DNA of 64,000 nucleotides. Source: Candidatus Poseidonia sp. (GTDB taxonomy: Archaea > Thermoplasmatota > Poseidoniia > Poseidoniales > Poseidoniaceae). The first letter of the stretch is position 1; every line of letters starts with the position of its first letter. Both the position numbers and the translations under genes were made by a program. The stretch lies in the NCBI GenBank assembly GCA_016778305.1, contig JADHPT010000003.1, forward strand, positions 1 to 64,000, written 5' to 3'. The notes under the pieces are model-generated. The model had not been told where the DNA came from and did no database searches. It saw only the letters and a list, made by a program, of their open reading frames with translations. Of the stretch, positions 57,315-64,000 are shown one piece after another.

Positions 57315-57409
57315 TTTCCTCGTGGCACAGAGCCATGAGGTCTCCAAAGCGGGTTCATCACCCGTGTCCGCGTCGCGCTCCTTATCTATGAAGAGAAGTC
57401 CATGAAAAA

Positions 57410-59914
57410 GTGGATGGGATTCCGATGGGGATGAGCGAAAGCCATAACGGAGAGGCAGGAAACACTGCGCTCAAAGAGCAAGAGAGTACCGACAAGGTGA
57501 CCCTTGCTTCGCTTCGATCCCAGTTTACATCTGCAGATTCTACGAGCATTGACGAGGTCATGGGAACGCAAGCACGATTCCGGCAGGAAGAGCGCTTGAG
57601 GGCTGATCTGCGTCGGGAACGACGTTTGAGGCAGCAAGCCATCACGGAGCGTGTGACGGCTATGAAGGCCAACATCGCCAAGGATTTGGCAACCCAACAC
57701 GAATTGACACTGGACGCACTTGAATCTGAGTTGCGAAGCAATATGGAAGCGGAGCTCGAAACCCTTGAGCGCGAGGCACTGTCTCAGGAAGAATCGCGAG
57801 TTCGTCAAGAATTGGATCTTCGTCTTCAACGAGAGATTGACGCGCTGCGAGATCAACATGATGTTGAGCAAAGCAAGCAACTCGAAGACCGAAAGAACGA
57901 GATGAAAGCTTCCATCGAAACACAATTGCATCAAGAATTTGAACGTCGCCTCTCCGTCCAAAAGGAGCGTTTGCGACTTGAATACAATCAAGCACTTCAA
58001 CACCGACTTCGAGACATTGAAGCCAATCTCGAAGAGGAAATGGAACTTCGATTTGTTGACATGGAACAACGCGAAATCGCCCGTCTTGAAGACGGGCATG
58101 AAGCCTTGCTTTCCGAACGTGAAGAACAATTGCGACGCGGCATCCGCACGCGACTGGAGCAACAATTGCGACAACGACTCAAGCAACGTGAAGCACGGTT
58201 GAAGGTAGAATTCGAACGTCGTAGCCTCCGTCTGGAAGAAGACATTGCCCAACAACTTCAAACCGACATTGAAGGTCAACTCCGCAAGGAAACTGACGAA
58301 CTCGAAGAACGCATGCGTGAAGATGTGGAATTGGCTATTGCCAAGCGACGTGATGATTTGCGAACCGAGATCGAATCTCAACTCTCTGAGGCGCAATCCG
58401 AGAAACTTGCAGAGCGAAAAGCACGACTCAAAGCCAAATATGACCTTACATTCAGCAAAGCTGTCGACGACATATCACGCAGCCTCCATGCTGAAATTGA
58501 AGTTGAACTTGAACACCGGATGGACCATGAATACAGCACCTACCGACATGCTCGTGAGGCTGAAATTCAGAACCGTCTCTCCCGCTACCGATATGAACGA
58601 GAAGCAGAATTACGAGAAGAGCTTGAACTTCAATACGGTGTAAATAAGCAGGAGTGGACCGAACGTCTTGATCTAGAATTCCAATCCCGTGAAGCCGCTG
58701 CTCGCAAGGCTATCATGTCTGAAGTTGATGCGCAATTGCGCAACGAACGCTTGACTCATGAGACCGATCTTGATCTTCTCAAGGAGGAAACTTCTCTGGA
58801 ATTGGAAGTGGAAATGGAAGAACGTCTCCGCGATTTCAAAACCAGGAAAGAAGACGAAGTGGCTACACAACTCGAGCGCCAACTCGACAAGCGAGAAGAG
58901 ATCATGCGCAACAAAGCGCTCATCGATGTTCGTAAGCGTGAAGCGCAAATACGCGCTGAAATTGAGGCACAACTGGGTCTCAAGCGTGCTGAAATCCGAG
59001 ATCGCCTTCAGGGCCTCTCGGAGAAAATGGACTCCTTCAAGGAAATGGCTGAAGAAAAGATGCGTGAATCCGTTACGCAGCAAATCCAAGGCGAAATTGA
59101 CGTGGATGAAGAAGAACTCAGAACCCGAGAGCGTGAGTTCAGTTCTCTTCAATCCACGGATACACGAGCTGAAAAGCGACAGAAGTGGATGCAATCAATC
59201 ACGGGACAAGCCCCTGCAGCATTCGGTGCAGGCGCCATGGACCCGAGTGCACTTGGGGCCCGTCCTGATGGATTGGGTGCTGCTGCTGGTCGCCCGTTGC
59301 GCGGCCTTATGGGTCAGCAAAACGAGCCTGAAGAACGACTTGGCCTCGGTACTATGCGTGCCCCGATGACGAGCGCAAAGCCATTGGCTACCCAACAACC
59401 TGCAGCCATCCAACCACGTGCTGTCCGACAGCCTATTGGCCAAGCAACCATGCCTCAGCCTGTTCGAAACGTCCGCCAGCCCATCGCTCAAGAGCCTCAA
59501 TTCGTCCCACAGGAAGAGGTAGTGGCAGAAGAAATCCACCCCACAGAGGAGGTCGGAGTTGAGGAGATCTCAGAGCCTGTAATTGAAGAAGAAGTCGTAT
59601 CTCAACCAGAGTTGGTTGAAGAAGTGATGGAGACTGTCGAGCCTTTGGCACCTGAACCAGAGACTACGGACATTCCCACCACCTTACTGCGCCCGATTGC
59701 AGGCGTTCTTCAACCACTTGAAGAAGAAGCCGAAGAGCCTACTGCCAGGATCACTCCTGTTGGACCTACGTTGATGCCAGGGCCGCCCATCAGCAGCAAT
59801 GTAAAACCAAAAACCGCTGCATTGCGTCCAGTCAGAGGGACATTAACCCCGGTCGAAAAGGCTCCTGTAAGAACATTGCAACCTCAAGAAGAAGAGGATG
59901 AAAGTCAAAATTGA
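57410..59914 (+). CDS. Giant charged coiled-coil / single-alpha-helix protein with proline-rich C-terminal repeats
   Basis: 834 aa; residues ~60-590 almost uninterrupted E/R/K/L/Q helix; C-term carries GRPLRGLMG, LLRPIAGVLQPLEE, ALRPVRGTLTPVEK motifs. True start may be slightly downstream (MGMSESHNGEAG). Confidence 0.8.
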   Translation: MDGIPMGMSESHNGEAGNTALKEQESTDKVTLASLRSQFTSADSTSIDEVMGTQARFRQEERLRADLRRERRLRQQAITERVTAMKANIAKDLATQHELTLDALESELRSNMEAELETLEREALSQEESRVRQELDLRLQREIDALRDQHDVEQSKQLEDRKNEMKASIETQLHQEFERRLSVQKERLRLEYNQALQHRLRDIEANLEEEMELRFVDMEQREIARLEDGHEALLSEREEQLRRGIRTRLEQQLRQRLKQREARLKVEFERRSLRLEEDIAQQLQTDIEGQLRKETDELEERMREDVELAIAKRRDDLRTEIESQLSEAQSEKLAERKARLKAKYDLTFSKAVDDISRSLHAEIEVELEHRMDHEYSTYRHAREAEIQNRLSRYRYEREAELREELELQYGVNKQEWTERLDLEFQSREAAARKAIMSEVDAQLRNERLTHETDLDLLKEETSLELEVEMEERLRDFKTRKEDEVATQLERQLDKREEIMRNKALIDVRKREAQIRAEIEAQLGLKRAEIRDRLQGLSEKMDSFKEMAEEKMRESVTQQIQGEIDVDEEELRTREREFSSLQSTDTRAEKRQKWMQSITGQAPAAFGAGAMDPSALGARPDGLGAAAGRPLRGLMGQQNEPEERLGLGTMRAPMTSAKPLATQQPAAIQPRAVRQPIGQATMPQPVRNVRQPIAQEPQFVPQEEVVAEEIHPTEEVGVEEISEPVIEEEVVSQPELVEEVMETVEPLAPEPETTDIPTTLLRPIAGVLQPLEEEAEEPTARITPVGPTLMPGPPISSNVKPKTAALRPVRGTLTPVEKAPVRTLQPQEEEDESQN

Positions 59915-59976
59915 GGCTTCAGCTCTCTTCACAACCGTGCGCGTGGTTCATATCTTACGTGCCCGTCCGAATTCCT

Positions 59977-62400
59977 ATGAAGCGTTCTCTAGCCCTCATG
60001 CTGGTTTCCCTTCTTTGCCTCCAAGCCACATCAATTGGCATGGTGCAAGGCTCTCTTTCACTCCTCACCGATGGCGGGCAAACCGATGAATTGGACCGTC
60101 CCTTGGTGCTCTGGTCGGTCTTGAATGACGGCAAGGTTCTCACCGTTGACAACACGGGTAATGTCAGTGTGAACGCCCTCACTCAAGGCATATTGTCTGC
60201 GCAATCAACGGTCTTCCTGGACGTGGATGTGAACAACGCCCGCATTGACGACGCACAGGAACTCGTCACGGTAGCCCACGATACGGGTGTGCTGGTGGTT
60301 CAGATGAGTACCCAGACTCTTTTCAGAAACATCACTACCCCAGACCCGGTTGACGATGCGGCATGGGACCCACAAGGCGAATTATGGCTGGTGTATTATG
60401 CGGGGAAGCGCCGTGCTGATGAATACAATTCAGAAGGCCCCACGGGGGCTCAAACATCAACCTTCGGCTCAGGCATATCAGCATTTGAAGTCCTTGATGA
60501 TGGCCGTCTTGCCATCGCTTCTTACGATACCAAAATTTACATCGAAGACAATGCAGGTAACCCGCTTACAACATTGACTGATTCAAACAGCATTGTCTCA
60601 AAACTCAAAGCAACTTCAAGTGACACCTTGCTGGCAGGTACGAACGGTGGAACTGCGCTCAAGTACAACAGTGACACATGGGCCTCCCAATCGGTGAACC
60701 TGCCCCACACCAAACAAACAACGTATCTGCAATCACACGGAAACGATATGTTCGTGGTTGGAGCAAAACAAGGCAAAGTTTCCTTCATCAACGCCACCTC
60801 ATTCACTGAAGAACGTACCTTTACCGCTTCAGGAGATATTATTGGAATTCTACCAGAGTTCACGGGTCAGTTTTACGCAGTAGGCATAACGCCCACAGAG
60901 ACCAAAGTGAGATACTTTGACCTCGATAGCGATGGTGATGGCGTCAATGACCTCGCAGATGCCTTTCCCCTCGATGTCACTCAAAGTTCTGATATAGATG
61001 GTGACGGTTACGGAGACAATCAGGATGGACTTAACCCCGACGCCTTCAAATTTGATGAAACCCAATGGGCTGACCAAGACGGAGACGGTTATGGTGACAA
61101 TCCTGTAGGAAATGACTCCGACCTTTTCCCAACCAATGAGGACCAATGGCAAGACGCTGATGGAGACGGTTACGGCGACAACAGAGATGGACAAGACGGG
61201 GATCAATTTCCAAGCGAATCAACGCAATGGGCTGACCAAGACCTGGACGGATACGGGGACAATCCACTTGGGTTCAAGCCCGACGGATGCCCAACCGTGA
61301 ATGCTTTCTCCACGAATGACCGCTATGGCTGCCCAGATTCAGACCTCGATGGCTTCTCCGACCCAGACGAAAACTGGACGATTGAAGATGGAGCTGATGC
61401 TTTGCCGAAGGTGGGCTCACAATGGATTGATGGAGATGGGGACGGTTACGGCGATGCATCTGACGGTGAACAACCCGATGCATGCCCGTGGGAATTTGGC
61501 CGCTCTACAAAGGCTGTTTCAATCAGTGTGAGCGTCACGAAAGGTTATCTGGAAATCCAATCCTTCGGCTGTCTTGACGAAGATGGCGACGGCTGGGTTG
61601 ACCGAACTGAATCTCCGCTGATGGATATTGATCCAACAGAGCACTTTGATGGTGATGGCGATGGTGTCGGTTCAAATTCTGATTATGATGATTCCCGTGG
61701 CAATATCCAAACAGAACAGGATCACTGCCTCAACGATAAGAACGACACCTCTGAAGCCTGCATGGGTTGGAACGACCCCGCATATCAAGCCTACCAGGCA
61801 ACCTTGGGCAACGAAACTGGACTGGCTTTCAACGCTTGGAACACATCAAAGGATGACAAGGCTGGCGGCCAAACAGCCCTCTCCGTTGACGAAGACACAT
61901 TGAATCAAGTCATTATGGTCGGAATCATCGCCTTTGTTGCTTTGACGGGCGTGATTCTCGCTGCAGCTTACATTATCAACAAAAGAAAGGTATCGAAGAC
62001 CACCAAAGAATACGGAGGCGTGGACCCCTCACTCTCCTCAAGCGCCTCTCGTGAAGCCTTGGAGGGACGGGGTGGTCTTTCTGCAGGCGGCGGAATCGTC
62101 TCGGACTCTTCTTGGGATGATGATGTTGAGCAACTAAACTTCGAAGTAGAACCTGATGGTTTTGCAGATTTGGACATCAAGGAAGATGGACCAGTGGGCG
62201 AGGTTGAAGCCATTACCTACGAGGAGGAAAGTATCGAAGCAATTGCTGGCATGCCCGTCCCTCAATCTGCTGAAGAAGCGACACAAAGCCCTCCAGATGA
62301 AGCTCCGCCACTCCCTGATGGCGGTTTGCCAGATGGTTGGACGATGGACCAATGGCGATGGTATGGAAAAGAATGGCTGGCAAAGTACGGTAAGAACTAG
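59977..62400 (+). CDS. Surface protein: beta-propeller-like N-terminus, thrombospondin type 3 (Ca-binding) repeats, C-terminal TM and cytoplasmic tail
   Basis: Signal peptide MKRSLALMLVSLLCLQATS; many D-DGDGYGDN repeats; TM VIMVGIIAFVALTGVILAAAYII; tail ends LPDGWTMDQWRWYGKEWLAKYGKN. Confidence 0.85.
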   Translation: MKRSLALMLVSLLCLQATSIGMVQGSLSLLTDGGQTDELDRPLVLWSVLNDGKVLTVDNTGNVSVNALTQGILSAQSTVFLDVDVNNARIDDAQELVTVAHDTGVLVVQMSTQTLFRNITTPDPVDDAAWDPQGELWLVYYAGKRRADEYNSEGPTGAQTSTFGSGISAFEVLDDGRLAIASYDTKIYIEDNAGNPLTTLTDSNSIVSKLKATSSDTLLAGTNGGTALKYNSDTWASQSVNLPHTKQTTYLQSHGNDMFVVGAKQGKVSFINATSFTEERTFTASGDIIGILPEFTGQFYAVGITPTETKVRYFDLDSDGDGVNDLADAFPLDVTQSSDIDGDGYGDNQDGLNPDAFKFDETQWADQDGDGYGDNPVGNDSDLFPTNEDQWQDADGDGYGDNRDGQDGDQFPSESTQWADQDLDGYGDNPLGFKPDGCPTVNAFSTNDRYGCPDSDLDGFSDPDENWTIEDGADALPKVGSQWIDGDGDGYGDASDGEQPDACPWEFGRSTKAVSISVSVTKGYLEIQSFGCLDEDGDGWVDRTESPLMDIDPTEHFDGDGDGVGSNSDYDDSRGNIQTEQDHCLNDKNDTSEACMGWNDPAYQAYQATLGNETGLAFNAWNTSKDDKAGGQTALSVDEDTLNQVIMVGIIAFVALTGVILAAAYIINKRKVSKTTKEYGGVDPSLSSSASREALEGRGGLSAGGGIVSDSSWDDDVEQLNFEVEPDGFADLDIKEDGPVGEVEAITYEEESIEAIAGMPVPQSAEEATQSPPDEAPPLPDGGLPDGWTMDQWRWYGKEWLAKYGKN

Positions 62401-62660
62401 AGCCAAACGATTGGGAGGCTTTCTTTGAGCGAGCCCAATTCTGTTCCTGAATAAAGTGGCTTACCCTCAACTTTGAAGGTATTCATGACCAACCAAAGAA
62501 AACCATTCCAGGCCGTCGAATCTGCGAAAATCTCAACCTTTCCGTAAACGGCGGCCATGATGAGTTTAGCTTCGTCTGAATCCTCTCCACACAGACCTTT
62601 GACCAGATCTTTCGCCGTGAAGCGATAGCCAGGTGGTCGCCATTCCATCATAGACTTCAC
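62397..62660 (-). CDS. Small hypothetical protein, translationally coupled to upstream RHH gene
   Basis: 87 aa; MEWRPPGYRFTAKDLVKGLCGEDSDEAKLIMAAVYGKVEIFADSTAWNGFLWLVMNTF; 4-nt overlap with upstream ORF. Confidence 0.6.
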   Translation of the reverse strand: MKSMMEWRPPGYRFTAKDLVKGLCGEDSDEAKLIMAAVYGKVEIFADSTAWNGFLWLVMNTFKVEGKPLYSGTELGSLKESLPIVWL

Positions 62661-62884
62661 ACCTGGAAAGGAGCAAGATTGAGGCGCTCTGCAAGATGTT
62701 CTACATCCACATCAACGGCGATCTTCATTCGCTCACGAAGCAAATCAATTTCGCTTTTCATTTTGAGCATTTTATGAGTGCGAATCATTTCTCCCAGCAG
62801 GTCATTCACACTTTTGTGATTCCCTGTGGTCCTCAACGTGTTGAGTTGTCTTCGGATCTCATAACTCACACTTACGGAGGTCAT
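62657..62884 (-). CDS. Ribbon-helix-helix-like small DNA-binding protein (antitoxin- or SegB-like)
   Basis: MTSVSVSYEIRRQLNTLRTTGNHKSVNDLLGEMIRTHKML is RHH-like; ORF extends to 62914. Confidence 0.65.
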   Translation of the reverse strand: MTSVSVSYEIRRQLNTLRTTGNHKSVNDLLGEMIRTHKMLKMKSEIDLLRERMKIAVDVDVEHLAERLNLAPFQV

Positions 62885-62944
62885 TCCTTCGCCGGTCATG
62901 GTATCTACCCGCATTGTCCTCGGTTTGCATGCCTACTTAATGTG

Positions 62945-62980
62945 TGCGAAGCCAAAGAGGACGGAAAGTGGCTTTTCGCA
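62945..62980. promoter_or_regulatory. Imperfect inverted repeat in the ParA-RHH gap
   Basis: tgcgaagcc ... ggcttttcgca (rc tgcgaaaagcc): 6+3 bp arms with a 2-nt bulge. Confidence 0.4.
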
Positions 62981-63004
62981 AGCACTGGCTGAGTCCCGTA
63001 ATCA

Positions 63005-63964
63005 TCAACGAATATTGCGTCCAAGACGAAGACGAGACTCTTCTGTGACTCCAAATTCACGACGCATTTCTTGGACGCGCTGATGAACTTCTTTTGATAG
63101 GGTCCAATATTCGAGGCTTCCTGCACCTGCACCTGAATTCGTAGGTTTGTTGAGAATAACGGTGGGCGCTCCACTCCATGGAGCTTCGGCAACCTTCGCC
63201 AATCGTCGGACGGTTGTATTGAACAATTTATTTGGCATCTTCTTATTCACTTGGTCGCAGACATAGGTGCTCAATTTCGAGCGACCGTCGACCATGGTCA
63301 TCACAATGCCGAAGATTTTCAAATTCCTGTTGATTCGACGCTGAATCATTTTGATGGAATTCATGAGCATGCTGAATCCCTCAAGGGCGTAATATTCTGC
63401 TTGAACGGGCACGAGTACCCAATTGGCAGCGCACATAGCGTTGATCGAGAGGAGGCCGAGTGAAGGAGGCGTATCGATGATGATATAGTCAAATTCATCC
63501 ATCACGGGGAGGAGGGCTTCCTGCAATCGTGTTTCGCGACCTATTTTGTGGCTCAATTCAATCTCGGCACCCGAAAGATGGATGTCGCTGGGTAGGAGCC
63601 AGAGATGACCAGCATTGATGGAATCAGGTACTTTCTTTCCACCATTACGATTGCTCCAGGCGTCTCGCATGGCCCGCGTGATAACGTCAGGAGGAATCAG
63701 ATACTCATCCATCAGAGGTAATTCCTCGCCAGAATCATTTGCCAATAGGTCATATACCGTCTTTTTGATCTTCTTTTTCTCTAATCCAAAGGATGTTGCA
63801 CAATTGCCTTGTGGGTCAAGGTCAACAAGAAGCACTTTTGCAGGAGGGAGTCCTTGGCGACGGGAGCCTTTAGCGAGGGCGGCTGCAATGTTGACTGCAG
63901 TTGTGGTTTTTGCACAACCCCCTTTCTGGTTGGCAACCGCCATGACCATCTTGTAGGGATTCAT
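63005..63964 (-). CDS. ParA/Soj-family ATPase
   Basis: ANQKGGCAKTTTAVNIAAALA (deviant Walker A), VLLVDLDPQGN, DYIIIDTPPSLGLLSINAM; ggaggt SD just before ATG at 63964. Confidence 0.94.
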   Translation of the reverse strand: MNPYKMVMAVANQKGGCAKTTTAVNIAAALAKGSRRQGLPPAKVLLVDLDPQGNCATSFGLEKKKIKKTVYDLLANDSGEELPLMDEYLIPPDVITRAMRDAWSNRNGGKKVPDSINAGHLWLLPSDIHLSGAEIELSHKIGRETRLQEALLPVMDEFDYIIIDTPPSLGLLSINAMCAANWVLVPVQAEYYALEGFSMLMNSIKMIQRRINRNLKIFGIVMTMVDGRSKLSTYVCDQVNKKMPNKLFNTTVRRLAKVAEAPWSGAPTVILNKPTNSGAGAGSLEYWTLSKEVHQRVQEMRREFGVTEESRLRLGRNIR

Positions 63965-64000
63965 TGCAAGGACCTCCGGCAATTACGATGAGGAGCGACC

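Noticed and set aside
57386-58396. 336-aa antisense ORF under the coiled-coil gene
   Set aside because: Phe/Leu-rich complement of a Glu/Lys/Arg-rich coiled coil (GAA/TTC complementarity); not supported by any motif.
62397-62914. Canonical VapBC toxin-antitoxin pair
   Set aside because: The second ORF has no recognisable PIN-domain acidic residues pattern and the neighbour is parA; kept as an open TA-like or SegB-like hypothesis, not called as VapBC.
1-64000. tRNA, rRNA, CRISPR, transposase or prophage genes
   Set aside because: Intergenic gaps were inspected by eye and are short; no tRNA cloverleaf, rRNA-like sequence, spacer array or transposase motif was recognised. A tRNAscan/Infernal run would be needed to exclude cryptic RNAs.

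Overview
This 64 kb window is a gene-dense archaeal chromosomal segment. It looks like a marine planktonic euryarchaeon of the Marine Group II / Poseidoniales kind; that placement is inferred from gene content, not from a marker-gene tree. Archaeal-type genes (CDC48/VAT AAA ATPase, NcsA/TtuA-like tRNA thiolase, PyrB-PyrI, Gar1-like RNP protein, PRC-barrel protein) are mixed with bacterial-type metabolic genes: bacterial-style ThrRS, SdhCAB-like complex, aconitase A, KorAB, a polyphosphate-glucokinase-like ROK kinase, a CobB-type sirtuin, and a P1B metal ATPase. I see no rRNA, tRNA, CRISPR array, transposase or prophage. Much of the rest encodes large uncharacterised membrane, surface and coiled-coil proteins.

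The most interesting items are:
(1) a Gar1-like domain fused to two RanBP2-type zinc fingers and a 4 x 66-bp RGG/YRDRN tandem-repeat tail;
(2) a roadblock-like small protein next to a 1059-aa protein with a roadblock-like N-terminus and a long coiled coil, plus a small membrane protein;
(3) a ParA ATPase followed by a ribbon-helix-helix protein and an orphan small ORF (SegAB-like or TA-like), with an inverted repeat in the gap;
(4) a second giant charged coiled-coil protein with repeated C-terminal LRPxxGxLxPxE motifs, upstream of a TSP3-repeat surface protein;
(5) a 2227-aa surface protein with a duplicated QGY-type motif in its short cytoplasmic tail;
(6) an ABC exporter coupled to a secreted protein with a sortase-like C-terminal tripartite tail;
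(7) several dyad-symmetric candidate regulatory elements.

All family calls are from reading the translated motifs by eye; no database search was run.
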